From NCBI RefSeq assembly GCF_044891285.1, contig NZ_JAUIYO010000004.1, positions 1 through 64,000 on the forward strand: DNA of 64,000 bases, in the 5' to 3' direction. Source of the stretch: Pseudobacillus lumedeiriae. Its GTDB lineage: Bacteria > Bacillota > Bacilli > Bacillales > Domibacillaceae. The position numbers were made by a program, and so were the translations under genes. The notes beneath the pieces are model-generated. The model worked only from the letters and a program-made list of their open reading frames with translations. It ran no database searches and was not told the DNA's origin. This document shows positions 43,288-52,147 of this stretch, piece by piece (positions within the stretch are counted from its first letter, which is position 1; every line of letters begins with the position of its first letter).

Positions 43288-44454
43288 ATGAAGATTTTGC
43301 TTGCGACGGTGTACCATTACCCGCATGTCGGCGGTTTGTCGGTTCATGTGGCGACGCTGAAAGCTGGTTTAGAAGCACGCGGCCATGAAGTCGATGTGCT
43401 GTCGTTTTCCGATATACCTGAATTTACCCAGAAAGCAAAAGTGCGCGGCCCCGGCTTTTTAATGAATAAAATGTCAAAAGGAAAAGGCTTCGTCTACGGC
43501 TTGCAGACACGTAAAAAAATGCTGCAAAAGCTAATGGAAGCCGCTAAAAGTAAAAATTACGACATCGTGAACGCCCAGGAAGTGTACGCGACATTCGCAG
43601 CGCTCGACGCCGGGCTTCCTGTCGTGTCAACGGTGCACGGTTATTTAACGTACGAAGCGTTGAGTGCCGGCAATATTTTAAAAGACAGCCCGGAAGAACG
43701 CTTTTTAATGGAAGAAGAAGTGAAAGCGTACCGGAGCACGCGTGCGATTATTACGGTCGATACGCGCATTAAAGAGTACGTGCAGCGTGAAGCCGGCATT
43801 ACCGGCAAAGCGATCCGCAACTTTATTAATGTGGACGATTTCCGCCCGGACAGCGAGAACAAAGCGGCATACCGCCAAAAACACGGCGTCGATGCCGATG
43901 CCCCTGTCTTCTTCGTGCCGCGTCGCTTAACGAAGAAAAACGGCGTCATCTATCCAATTTTATCCTTGCCGGCTGTGCTTGAGAAATACCCGAACGCCCA
44001 GCTGATCTTCGCCGGAACAGGTGAAGCAATGGACGAAATGAAACGATTGATCGCGGAACGAAACATTGGGGGCAGCGTTCGCTTGCTTGGCGCCATTCCT
44101 CATGATGTCATTAAAGAATACTATGCCCTGGCCGATGTCGTCTTAGTACCGAGCGTCCACTCCGCCGGCGTAGAAGAAGCGACATCGATCTCCGCTTTGG
44201 AAGCCATGGGCTCCGGCCAGCCGCTCATCGCCTGCGCCGTCGGCGGCTTGAAAGAAATCGTTGACCATGACGTCGATGGACTGCTCGTCGAAGAGAAAAA
44301 CGTAGAAGAATTATCTGCGTCGATGATCGAGCTGCTGGACAACCCAGAAAAAGGCCGCCAGCTCGCCGAACGTGCTCGCGCGAAAATCGAAGCCGAATAC
44401 TCACACTTGGCCGCTGCGAAGAAATATGAAGAGATTTACCTTGGAGCGAAATAA
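43288..44454 (+). CDS. GT4-family glycosyltransferase
   Basis: A 388-residue GT-B enzyme: YHYPHVGGLSVHVATLKAGL at the N terminus, VSTVHGYLTYEAL, RRLTKKNGVIYP, LIFAGTGEAMDEM and the donor-site block HSAGVEEATSISALEAMGSG. It is co-transcribed with csaB and ends at a strong terminator. ATG 43288 with GAGGG upstream is preferred over an overlapping GTG at 43270. It probably adds a sugar of the wall polymer. Confidence 0.9.
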   Translation: MKILLATVYHYPHVGGLSVHVATLKAGLEARGHEVDVLSFSDIPEFTQKAKVRGPGFLMNKMSKGKGFVYGLQTRKKMLQKLMEAAKSKNYDIVNAQEVYATFAALDAGLPVVSTVHGYLTYEALSAGNILKDSPEERFLMEEEVKAYRSTRAIITVDTRIKEYVQREAGITGKAIRNFINVDDFRPDSENKAAYRQKHGVDADAPVFFVPRRLTKKNGVIYPILSLPAVLEKYPNAQLIFAGTGEAMDEMKRLIAERNIGGSVRLLGAIPHDVIKEYYALADVVLVPSVHSAGVEEATSISALEAMGSGQPLIACAVGGLKEIVDHDVDGLLVEEKNVEELSASMIELLDNPEKGRQLAERARAKIEAEYSHLAAAKKYEEIYLGAK

Positions 44455-44464
44455 TAGGAGTGGG

Positions 44465-44500
44465 AACCCCCTGCCGCCTGCTGGCGGCGGGGGTTTTTGT
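44465..44500 (+). terminator. Terminator of the csaB operon
   Basis: AACCCCCTGCCGCC pairs with GGCGGCGGGGGTT around a TGCT loop and is followed by TTTTTG. Confidence 0.95.
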
Positions 44501-44518
44501 GTTTATGCTTGTGTGATG

Positions 44519-44634
44519 GCGCGCATACTTTGGTGGTTTTCGTGCACAAATTGCGTGGGGCCGCGCATAAAATCAGGGCACCCGCGCACAAATCTACGGT
44601 ATCCGCGCATAAACATAGCTCACCCGCCCATAAA
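44519..44634 (+). repeat. 21-bp periodic array 1 (six units)
   Basis: CCGCGCAYAAA-like units begin at 44519, 44540, 44561, 44582, 44603 and 44624, exactly 21 bp apart. The motif is the reverse complement of that in arrays 2 and 3. The 10-bp spacers differ in sequence. It fills the space between the csaB operon terminator and the convergent NERD gene. Confidence 0.85.
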
Positions 44635-44659
44635 GTGCTCGCTCCCGGATGCAATGTAT

Positions 44660-45634
44660 TTATGATTTGAATGTTGGCAGTTGGTACGTTCGATTTTTTT
44701 GATTTCCGTAATGGGGCAATTTTAACGCTCTTAACAAGCGGGTCGCGATTGAGCGGGAGTCGATTTGCAAGTACTCGCGGAATTGCTTGTTTGTGATCGT
44801 GCTGCTATGCAAAAGTGCGTAGTCGGTTAGTGCTCCAATATGGTCATCACTCGAATAGCGGCGGCACTGAAGGCAGTACCATTTTCCCTTCATTCGTTTC
44901 ATTGGAATGTGCTGACAAACGGAACATTGGACACCTTTTAGCAGTTGGGATTGGGAAATTTGAAATTGTTTGAGGACATCGGGATGATGGGGCACATGAT
45001 GTTTGATGAGCTGGCTCGCTGCTTTTTTCAATTGTTTGATGGTTAACACGTTTGTCTGATGGAGTTGATGAAGCTGATCGACTTTATAGGGGATAGCTGC
45101 GGCGTGGATAACTTTTTGAAATACTTCTTTATGTTCGGGATCCGTGGTGATTTTCGTGGAAGGAAAACTGATGACGACGAGCGGATGGATCGGAAGCTTA
45201 GGGATGTTCTGACTGGTGAGCCAGTTTTGAAGCTGATGTTGTTGACGGCGGATCTGCAGGATAGGATCGGAAAATACGTCTTCACGATCTTCACGGGAAC
45301 GGATCAGCTGGTGGAAGGATTGATCAAAAAATAGGGTGCCTGTGATATTTTTACTTTCCAGAATGATGGCCATGTTCGTACAAAGGATCAATGTGTCGAT
45401 TTGAAAGAAGTGTCCATTCGTACCGAGCAGCCGCAGTCCGTGGAAAATCATATGCTGCCTGTCGTCGAGAAACGACAAATGGTAATCAAGCGCTTCTTCA
45501 CCCCGATAGCCCGCCCAGCTTTTTTCTAATTCACCTTGAATGTCAGGCCGCTTCGGATGAGATTCCGGCAGCCGCCCCCATAAAGCTTCTAGTTTCTGAA
45601 TCTTCAACGGAATGGTTCTTTTTTTGACAATCAC
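44660..45634 (-). CDS. NERD-domain protein with C-terminal zinc ribbon
   Basis: A 324-residue cytosolic protein. The nuclease-related NERD domain (about 30-150) has YRGEEALDYHLSFL, FQIDTLILCTNMAIILESKN (D..E-K core of PD-D/ExK nucleases) and a basic stretch. The C-terminal part has two Cys pairs, CSVCQH and CLQCRR, likely binding zinc, and then a small helical domain. NERD proteins are thought to act on DNA, but their role in Bacillus is unknown. It is monocistronic and flanked on its 3' side by array 1. Confidence 0.83.
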   Translation of the reverse strand: MIVKKRTIPLKIQKLEALWGRLPESHPKRPDIQGELEKSWAGYRGEEALDYHLSFLDDRQHMIFHGLRLLGTNGHFFQIDTLILCTNMAIILESKNITGTLFFDQSFHQLIRSREDREDVFSDPILQIRRQQHQLQNWLTSQNIPKLPIHPLVVISFPSTKITTDPEHKEVFQKVIHAAAIPYKVDQLHQLHQTNVLTIKQLKKAASQLIKHHVPHHPDVLKQFQISQSQLLKGVQCSVCQHIPMKRMKGKWYCLQCRRYSSDDHIGALTDYALLHSSTITNKQFREYLQIDSRSIATRLLRALKLPHYGNQKNRTYQLPTFKS

Positions 45635-45691
45635 ACTCTCTTCCCCTTCCCTATGGATGTCACTCCGAAAGATTCCCTCCCGGAGTGCGGT

Positions 45692-46516
45692 TTAAAATTT
45701 GATAGCATGCTCCAGCGTGCTCGCTGTGCGGATCGATCCAAAGTTCAACCCGAGCTGCACGGCTGTTTGGGCAATTTCAGGACGAATGCCGGACAGCGTA
45801 GATTTAACGCCGATTAAATTCAGCGAGTCAATAAGCTGAAACAGCTGACAAGCGACCATTGTGTCAATCATGATGACGCCTGATATATCAATGAGTAAGT
45901 GACTGACCCGCAGGTTGGAGCACTGCTGCAGCGTGTTTTCCAAAATAAACTTTGCCCGCTGCGTATCAATGTCCCCGACTAAAGGCAGCAAAGCGGTTCC
46001 ACCTTTTAACATGATCACCGGCGAACTTAATTCATTAATCATTTCGCGCTGGGCTGCGAGCATTCTAGTTTGATACGTATACGTTTCTTCCGTGAATTTC
46101 AAAATAACATCATCAAAGGCCTTCACAAACTTTTCTTTCCAGCCATTCATGCGTTCCAGACTGACATCTTCATTTTCTCTAGTAAACTCATCAACAAAGC
46201 CCAAATATTGTGAACGAACCCTCATGAACTCGCGGATAATAAAATGAATAGGCGTGTTCACATGATCCTTGCTTCGTGACACTTCAAAAATCCACTCATC
46301 AAACTGTTTATAAAAAACGGCTTCTTCCTCAATCAACAGGTTGCACAAATACTGATGAAACCTGAAATTCTGATTTTTCAACTGGGCAATAACAGCCGGA
46401 TCCGTGGAAGCATACACACCCGTCGGATCACTCTTGTCCAATGAGTCATACCACTCTTCGGTCAACTGCTCTGCCCGTTCCATTAAAAATGCATGCATTC
46501 GCTTGTTTAATTCCAT
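45692..46516 (-). CDS. RsbR-type stressosome protein (STAS domain)
   Basis: A 274-residue RsbR paralogue. The N-terminal half is a helical globin-like sensor without obvious heme ligand; the C-terminal STAS domain (about 155-270) contains LPLVGDIDTQRAKFILENTL, LLIDISGVIMIDTMVACQLF with the threonine phosphorylated by RsbT, and STLSGIRPEIAQTAVQLG. Such proteins build the stressosome that controls the sigma-B general stress response or related outputs. It stands alone, without rsbST nearby. ATG 46516 follows GGAGGAGGAGC. Confidence 0.9.
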   Translation of the reverse strand: MELNKRMHAFLMERAEQLTEEWYDSLDKSDPTGVYASTDPAVIAQLKNQNFRFHQYLCNLLIEEEAVFYKQFDEWIFEVSRSKDHVNTPIHFIIREFMRVRSQYLGFVDEFTRENEDVSLERMNGWKEKFVKAFDDVILKFTEETYTYQTRMLAAQREMINELSSPVIMLKGGTALLPLVGDIDTQRAKFILENTLQQCSNLRVSHLLIDISGVIMIDTMVACQLFQLIDSLNLIGVKSTLSGIRPEIAQTAVQLGLNFGSIRTASTLEHAIKF

Positions 46517-46635
46517 AGATGCTCCTCCTCCCTCCCTATCTATTATTACTTTATTTGGGTTAAATTGCTAGACGTTCGTCACAAAATGGGACGCAGGCAC
46601 CAGCCGCAGAACCTTCCAGACGGCGACCCATCGGA

Positions 46636-46730
46636 ATTATGCGCATGTTTACTAGATTTGTGCACACGATTTCAGCGTTTATGCGCGGCTTGAACTCTTT
46701 TATGCGCGCACCTTTGGCATTTGTGCGCAG
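46636..46730 (+). repeat. 21-bp periodic array 2 (five units)
   Basis: TTTRTGCGCGG-like units begin at 46636, 46657, 46678, 46699 and 46720, exactly 21 bp apart. It lies between the divergent RsbR-like and MurJ-like genes, upstream of a likely promoter of the latter. Confidence 0.85.
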
Positions 46731-46812
46731 CCCCCGCTCTTAACTTCCCGCTCGATTTACGGTATGATTAAGTATTGAGTTTTCATTCTTAGTTTATATT
46801 GAGGTGGGTTTT

Positions 46813-48330
46813 GTGTCATTGAAGAAGACGGCTCTCTGGCTTGGATTGCTGGCGCTGGTTGTGAAGTTTTCCGGCTTTTTGAGGGAGAGTATTATTGCAC
46901 GGGAGTTTGGGGCGAGTCATTATACGGATGGGTATTTGCTGGCATTTTCGTTTATTACGCTTGTAATTGCGATGATTGCCGGCGGGTTTAATAATGTGTT
47001 TTTACCGCTTTATGTGAAAAATCGTAAAGATGCGCCGGAGCGGACAGAGCAGAATGCGAACGCGATTATGAATGTGACGGTCGTGCTGTTTCTCGGTATT
47101 TCTGTCGCTGGCTGGCTGCTGGCACCGTACTTCGTTCCGATCATTTACGGGCATATGAGCCCAGATACGGAAGTCACGGCGGTAGCAATTACGCGCTTTT
47201 TCTTCCTATTTATGAGTGCGATTGCGCTGAACGGCATTTTAGACTCCTATTTGCAGGGACGGCGGATTTTCGTACCTTCGCAAATTTCTAAACTATCGGC
47301 GACGCTCATGGGGGCGATTTTCGCTTTGCTGTTTTCCGACCAATGGGGCATTAACAGCTTGGCATATGGTTTCATTTTCGGAACGGTGCTCGGTATACTG
47401 ATCCAGCTGTTTTATCTATTAAGAAAAGGCTGGCGCTGGAGTCCAGCGCTGAAGGTGGAAGAAGAGTTTCGCCGCGCTTTCGTCGTGCTGCTCATTCCTT
47501 CTTTGCTGAATTCAGTAGTTGGCCAGATTAATATGTTCGTCAACAAAGCGTTTGCTTCGAATACGGTGGAGGGCGCGGTCACTTATTTGAACAATGCGTC
47601 CCTCATTACGAGTATTCCGCACACGATTTACGGGACAACGATTGCTGTTATTATTTTCACCTTATTATCTGAACAAGTCGATCAGCCGAAGAAGTTCCAG
47701 GATACGTTTTTCATGGGGATGCAAATTTCCCTGCTGACGCTGGCACCGATTGCAGCAGGGTTATTTCTAGTCGGCCAGGAAGCGATTGCGTTCATCTTCC
47801 AGCGGGGAAAATTTACGGCTGATGACACGTACAACACGTACCTTGCTCTCATGTTTTACTTGCCAATCATCGTGGCGCAGGGACTGCAGTACATCGTGTC
47901 GAAGTCAATGTACGCCCGCGGGAAAACGAAGATTGTTTTTCGAATCAGCGTGACGACAATCGCTTTGAATGTCCTGCTAAACTGGCTGTTCGTCGGCCCG
48001 TTCGGCTACCCGGGCCTTGCGCTGACAAGCTCGTTCGTCTCGATTTATTACTTAACGGTCAGCACCATTTTCGTCTATAAAGATTTCGAGAAAAAAGAAG
48101 CGGCACGGCTGTTTGGCTTAATCGGCCGCGTCGTCGTTGTCACAGCAGTGATGGTCATTCCACTTTACTTGTTGAAGACCTTCACGCCGATTTCCCATTT
48201 GTATTCACTGTGGCAGCTCGCCATTATCATCCCGCTCGGCGTTCTTCTTTACGCAGCCGGCCTGTTCTTCTTTTATAAGGAAGGGTTCCGTCAAATGCTG
48301 AATTTAGTGAAGAAAAGAGCGCGGGCGTAA
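46813..48330 (+). CDS. MurJ/MviN-family lipid flippase
   Basis: Fourteen-helix membrane protein of 505 residues in the MOP exporter superfamily, MurJ/MviN branch. Recognisable parts are FSGFLRESIIAREFGASHYTDGYLLAF at the N terminus, NNVFLPLYVKN, FFMGMQISLLTLAPIAAGLFLVG and FIFQRGKFTADDTYNT. It would flip a lipid-linked saccharide across the membrane. Because it lies in the wall polymer locus and is translationally coupled to a surface lipoprotein, it may serve that polymer rather than peptidoglycan. GTG 46813 has GAGGTG 6 nt upstream. Confidence 0.9.
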   Translation: MSLKKTALWLGLLALVVKFSGFLRESIIAREFGASHYTDGYLLAFSFITLVIAMIAGGFNNVFLPLYVKNRKDAPERTEQNANAIMNVTVVLFLGISVAGWLLAPYFVPIIYGHMSPDTEVTAVAITRFFFLFMSAIALNGILDSYLQGRRIFVPSQISKLSATLMGAIFALLFSDQWGINSLAYGFIFGTVLGILIQLFYLLRKGWRWSPALKVEEEFRRAFVVLLIPSLLNSVVGQINMFVNKAFASNTVEGAVTYLNNASLITSIPHTIYGTTIAVIIFTLLSEQVDQPKKFQDTFFMGMQISLLTLAPIAAGLFLVGQEAIAFIFQRGKFTADDTYNTYLALMFYLPIIVAQGLQYIVSKSMYARGKTKIVFRISVTTIALNVLLNWLFVGPFGYPGLALTSSFVSIYYLTVSTIFVYKDFEKKEAARLFGLIGRVVVVTAVMVIPLYLLKTFTPISHLYSLWQLAIIIPLGVLLYAAGLFFFYKEGFRQMLNLVKKRARA

Positions 48331-49841
48331 TGAAAAAATGGATGGTGATCGCACTGGCAGCCTTATTGCTTTTAGCAGGCTGTACGGAAAAAGATCATAG
48401 TAAAAAAGCTGCTCCTATAGAAACCGTGCCGCTCGGGGAAACAAAATTGCTGCTCGACCGGGACTTAGCACTGCAAAAGAAGAAACAATCGAGTCTGTCT
48501 TCCTTTTATAAAGATGTGCGTTATACGTACGAATGGAAAAATCAAGGCCAAGTAAAGATCAACGTGCGCACGATCAACAACGGGGACCGTTTCGTCATGA
48601 TCCAGCTGAGAAACACATCGAACGAGCCGCTCACATTGAAAGCGAGCGTGCCGCAGCCCGGTGCCACCGACTACTATTTTATCAACTGGCATCGGGACAT
48701 AAAGCCGCGGGAGCACGATCCGGTGACCGGGAACGATCCGACGACGCCCCCGTCCGGCCTGCTCCGCTACTCAGCGGACGGCCGCTTTTTATATGAAGCC
48801 GTTGTAAGCAAGCAATATCACTCGCGGACGAAGACGAAGCTGTATGATAATGGCCAGCAAAGTACGATCCGCGAGCTGACAGCGGAAACAGAAGCGCTGA
48901 CACACAGCCAGTCCGGCTTTTCTTTCACCCTGGAAGCACCGCCGAAGCAGATCGCAGAGCAATGGTTCTTACTCGCAAAAGAACCGTTGTTTACGAGTCC
49001 GGACCATTTGAGCAGCTGGATTGACTTTCAGCATGAGCACTATAAAGAAGTGAACAATTGGTTTACTGTGAATGGCGCGATGAAGAAGCTGCCGTGGTCG
49101 ATTGAACCTTTTTCCAAAGAAGGCTACGGCCGCCATCTCGGCACGCTTGTGGAAAAAGCAGCCATCGACCGCTACTTTCAATTGGGGGACCGTTATTTTT
49201 ACGATTTAATGGCGCAGTCGGCCGCTAATTTAATGGAATACCGCCAGCGGAAACAAAGTGTCATTTGGGAAACAGAATACACGAGTACGTGGCTGAAGCA
49301 AAAGTATGACATTACGTCTCCATATGTTGATACGCGGCATAATGAATTAATTGCTTTGTATTTATACCGCATCGGCAAAGCATTCGATGAAAAAGAATTG
49401 ATGGACGCTTTGCCGGCCTACGCCGATTACTTGCTGAACTTGATTACGATCGACAACATCGTACCGACAGAAAATGGATACTTGCCAGCTGACTATTATT
49501 CAGCGCATCAAGGCAAGCAATTTATCCATACGTCGCTCAACCACGCACTGGGCGAAGCAAATATGTTCATCGAAGCGTACAAAGCAACAGGAGAAAAAAA
49601 ATACTTACTTGCTGCCCGTGAAATTCGTCTCGGCATCGAATCGCTCGGCACAAAGTGGATTCGGCCGAATGGCGACCTCTGGTACCAAGTGAACCGCGAC
49701 CTTACCTTCGCTGGCAGCGACTACGAACGCCTGACACTCGACGACCTCGAACGTCACGAGAAAAAATGGCAATCACTCGGCGGCAGCAAAAGCCCAGTTT
49801 TGCAAAAATTAATTGAATCGAAGAAAAAAGCGATCCAGTGA
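48330..49841 (+). CDS. Lipoprotein with uronyl C5-epimerase-like toroid domain
   Basis: A 503-residue lipoprotein (lipobox LLAGC, cysteine at about 18) coupled to the flippase by a TAATG overlap. The N-terminal part (about 40-250) is a beta-rich domain; the C-terminal part (about 260-480) looks like an alpha/alpha toroid with HNELIALYLYRIGKAF, HTSLNHALGEANMFIEAYKATG and RPNGDLWYQVNRDL, recalling the C-terminal domain of D-glucuronyl C5-epimerases. If so it could act on uronic acids of the exported wall polymer, whose likely building block (ManNAcA) is made by the WecC-type gene nearby. The activity is a hypothesis. Confidence 0.6.
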   Translation: MKKWMVIALAALLLLAGCTEKDHSKKAAPIETVPLGETKLLLDRDLALQKKKQSSLSSFYKDVRYTYEWKNQGQVKINVRTINNGDRFVMIQLRNTSNEPLTLKASVPQPGATDYYFINWHRDIKPREHDPVTGNDPTTPPSGLLRYSADGRFLYEAVVSKQYHSRTKTKLYDNGQQSTIRELTAETEALTHSQSGFSFTLEAPPKQIAEQWFLLAKEPLFTSPDHLSSWIDFQHEHYKEVNNWFTVNGAMKKLPWSIEPFSKEGYGRHLGTLVEKAAIDRYFQLGDRYFYDLMAQSAANLMEYRQRKQSVIWETEYTSTWLKQKYDITSPYVDTRHNELIALYLYRIGKAFDEKELMDALPAYADYLLNLITIDNIVPTENGYLPADYYSAHQGKQFIHTSLNHALGEANMFIEAYKATGEKKYLLAAREIRLGIESLGTKWIRPNGDLWYQVNRDLTFAGSDYERLTLDDLERHEKKWQSLGGSKSPVLQKLIESKKKAIQ

Positions 49842-49863
49842 ACACCGCTGGATCGCTTTTTCG
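49826..49863 (+). terminator. Terminator overlapping the lipoprotein stop codon
   Basis: AAAAGCGATCCAG pairs with CTGGATCGCTTTT around a 9-nt loop that contains the TGA stop. Confidence 0.88.
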
Positions 49864-49897
49864 CGTGGCTATGGGCTGCCAGTGTAGACACGCAGGG

Positions 49898-49950
49898 TTT
49901 GTGCGCGGCGGGAGGAATTTTATGCGCGCGATTTTGATCATTGTGCGCGG
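49898..49950 (+). repeat. 21-bp periodic array 3 (three units)
   Basis: TTTGTGCGCGG (49898), TTTATGCGCGC (49919) and ATTGTGCGCGG (49940) are spaced by exactly 21 bp. A degenerate AATGCACAG follows 3 bp out of phase. The array sits between two terminators of convergent genes. Confidence 0.75.
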
Positions 49951-49969
49951 ACACCACTTAATGCACAGA

Positions 49970-49998
49970 AAAAAACCCTCCAAAATTTGGAGGGGTTC
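49970..49998. terminator. Bidirectional terminator
   Basis: AACCCTCC and GGAGGGGTT enclose AAAATTT, with an A run on the left that becomes the U tail of the minus-strand GH73 gene. Confidence 0.85.
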
Positions 49999-50004
49999 AG
50001 TCAC

Positions 50005-51993
50005 TTATTTTGCAACGGGCAGAGCAGTTACGTATGGTGCATATACGTAGGCTTCGTTGTATTTGAGTTCGTCTGAGATGACTTTTTGCCATCCAGAGAT
50101 TGGCTGGCCGTTCATCACGACTGGCATGCCCTCTTCTCTATAGGCGAATTGGATCGTACCATTTGGCAGGGAACGAACGTTCAATTCTTTGACGTTCGTT
50201 AAGCCGATTTGGTATTTTCCAAAGTCTTTGCCGCCAAGTTCTTTGTCAATCCGATACATATGGCCGGCTACTTTTCCGCCCCAGTCAATGTCAGATGCAT
50301 ATTTAACATTGATTCCGACCCCTTTGTTTCCGGCTGCAGCACCGTTAGCGATGCTTTGCTTCCAGGCACCGACTGGGTTTGGTACGACGTAGCGGTCATT
50401 TAGGTAACCATCCGCTAAGTGATAGACACTTTCGACTGGAGACGCAAATGATTTTCCTTCTTCTGGTTTACTGTCGTAAACGGCGATACCGAACAAGTTA
50501 TTGTTTAAGTACGCATGACGGCTTGTACCGAAATCACTTTCGTGGATGGCCATTGCAAGAATCAGCAGTCCATTAATCCGTTTTTCTGCTTCGACTTTTT
50601 TAATAGTAGCCCCGAGACCAAGCAGTTTGCTTTTCTTCGATGCATCTTTATATTTTGCAAGTCCTGTTGCTTCTCTCTCCGCTACTGCTTTTTTAATGTA
50701 GCTGTCCAGTTCCGCGGCAGTATAGTTCGTTGTTGTCCGTGCGGATAAAAATTGAAAGTATTGATAAGCCGTTCCAACGACGCGTCCTTGCTCATTATAA
50801 AAGGTTGCATTGTCCCAGCTGTAGTATTTTTGGCCGGCTTGCAGGAAGCTTGGTGCTTTACCAGCTGTATAGGATACATATTTTTTCCCTGCAGGATCGT
50901 AAATGAAACGCTGCAGCTCCCCGCTGCTTACCCGGTAGTAGGCACGGCCTGGTGCCCCTTCGAAAGGAACGAGCTGACTGTCGCTATGCTTCATATAATA
51001 GTCTTTGCCGCCGAGCGATACTTTCACAAAACTGTCGGTGGATGTCAAATACTTCAGTTCAGACCCTTTCGTGGCATAGGACTTTGCTGTTGTAAAGCTC
51101 TGGTCACTGTACAAGTTGACAGTCGCACCGCTGTTGCCGGCAAATACGATGCCACTGTTCGTTTTCATATGAATAATTTTGTTGTTTTTGACGATTAATT
51201 CTTGGCCCCGGCTATCCATTGCTTGTCTGGCCGCATCGAACGTGCTGTAATATGTGGAAGAGTACGTCAGCTTGCCGCTCGAATCAATATCGGCCACTTG
51301 ATAAGCCTCCGACGGTGCTGGCGGTAGAGCCGGCTCTTCCGTTGGCGGTTCTGGCTGCGGTTCCGGTTCTGGCGTCGGCGGCAAGTTCGGCTCCCCGGCT
51401 TTTTTTGCTTCTAGCAGCCGATAAATAAATGCCGCTGCATGATCGCGTCTCGTATTCTCACCCGGACTGAATGTCGTGCTGGAGTAGCCGTGAATAATCC
51501 CAAGGGAAACACTTTTGCCGATCGCGATTTTGTGGGCAGAGCTTAAATGGCCAATGTCGGTAAAAGGCGGTGCTTTGTACTCGACTTCCATTCCTAAATA
51601 ATTAAGCGCATTGTTGATCATAAGCGCCATGTCTTGTCTCGTAATCAAAGCATCTGGGTGGAACCGGCCATCTGATCCGCCGTTAACAATTTTCGCGGCT
51701 GCCGCAGCGTTAATGCCTCCAGCAAGCCTCAAGGAAGATGGCACGTCTTTAAAAACCGAAGACCCTTCTGGAAGCTGTAGAGCACGCGTCAGAAACGTAG
51801 CAAATTCCGCGCGGGTAACCTTTTCTCTTGCACCAAGATTCCCGTCACTATACCCTTGCATAATTCCAGCATCAGTCATCGCTTTGATTTGATCTTCTAA
51901 AGTGACAGCTGCTGCCTTCGTATGAACAGGCGAAAAAACCGGCAGTACTAGAGCAGAAGACAATAATACAGCAGCTAACTTATTTCGCTTCAA
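50005..51993 (-). CDS. SLH-anchored GH73 N-acetylglucosaminidase
   Basis: Secreted wall hydrolase of about 662 residues. The signal peptide ends at VHTKA. Three SLH domains (about 30-210: TRAEFATFLTRAL, ITRQDMALMINNAL, TRRDHAAAFIYRLL) are followed by a Pro/Glu linker (PTPEPEPQPEPPTEEP), a region of short repeats resembling SH3-like wall-binding units, and a GH73 domain (about 475-600) with the catalytic glutamate in LAMAIHESDFGTSR and NNLFGI. A C-terminal SH3-like tail contains ELNVRSLPNGT. It cuts between GlcNAc and MurNAc in peptidoglycan. TTG 51993 follows GAGGAG by 8 nt. Confidence 0.88.
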   Translation of the reverse strand: MKRNKLAAVLLSSALVLPVFSPVHTKAAAVTLEDQIKAMTDAGIMQGYSDGNLGAREKVTRAEFATFLTRALQLPEGSSVFKDVPSSLRLAGGINAAAAAKIVNGGSDGRFHPDALITRQDMALMINNALNYLGMEVEYKAPPFTDIGHLSSAHKIAIGKSVSLGIIHGYSSTTFSPGENTRRDHAAAFIYRLLEAKKAGEPNLPPTPEPEPQPEPPTEEPALPPAPSEAYQVADIDSSGKLTYSSTYYSTFDAARQAMDSRGQELIVKNNKIIHMKTNSGIVFAGNSGATVNLYSDQSFTTAKSYATKGSELKYLTSTDSFVKVSLGGKDYYMKHSDSQLVPFEGAPGRAYYRVSSGELQRFIYDPAGKKYVSYTAGKAPSFLQAGQKYYSWDNATFYNEQGRVVGTAYQYFQFLSARTTTNYTAAELDSYIKKAVAEREATGLAKYKDASKKSKLLGLGATIKKVEAEKRINGLLILAMAIHESDFGTSRHAYLNNNLFGIAVYDSKPEEGKSFASPVESVYHLADGYLNDRYVVPNPVGAWKQSIANGAAAGNKGVGINVKYASDIDWGGKVAGHMYRIDKELGGKDFGKYQIGLTNVKELNVRSLPNGTIQFAYREEGMPVVMNGQPISGWQKVISDELKYNEAYVYAPYVTALPVAK

Positions 51994-52103
51994 TGATAAA
52001 ACTCCTCTCGACAAAAAATTCCTTTTTTATACTCTATTATTCTATCGAATGAAACTTAACAATTAAATAGAAAAATAGGAAACATTTTATGAATATTTTA
52101 TTA

Positions 52104-52134
52104 AAAAAATAGCCTTGGAAAGATTCCCAAGACT
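52104..52134 (-). terminator. Terminator of the NlpC/P60-SLH gene
   Basis: AGTCTTGG and CCAAGGCT form an 8-bp stem with one G-U pair (52134-52111), followed by ATTTTTTT on the minus strand. Confidence 0.85.
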
Positions 52135-52147
52135 ATTCATTCATGTA

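Noticed and set aside
44436..44654. Minus-strand frame with Leu-Cys-Ala recurring every seven residues
   Set aside because: It is the translation of the 21-bp DNA array. It has no ribosome site, overlaps a terminator, and the other two arrays give no matching frame.
44519..46730. 21-bp arrays as CRISPR
   Set aside because: The conserved unit is about 11 bp with 10-bp spacers, far below CRISPR repeat and spacer sizes, and no cas genes are present.
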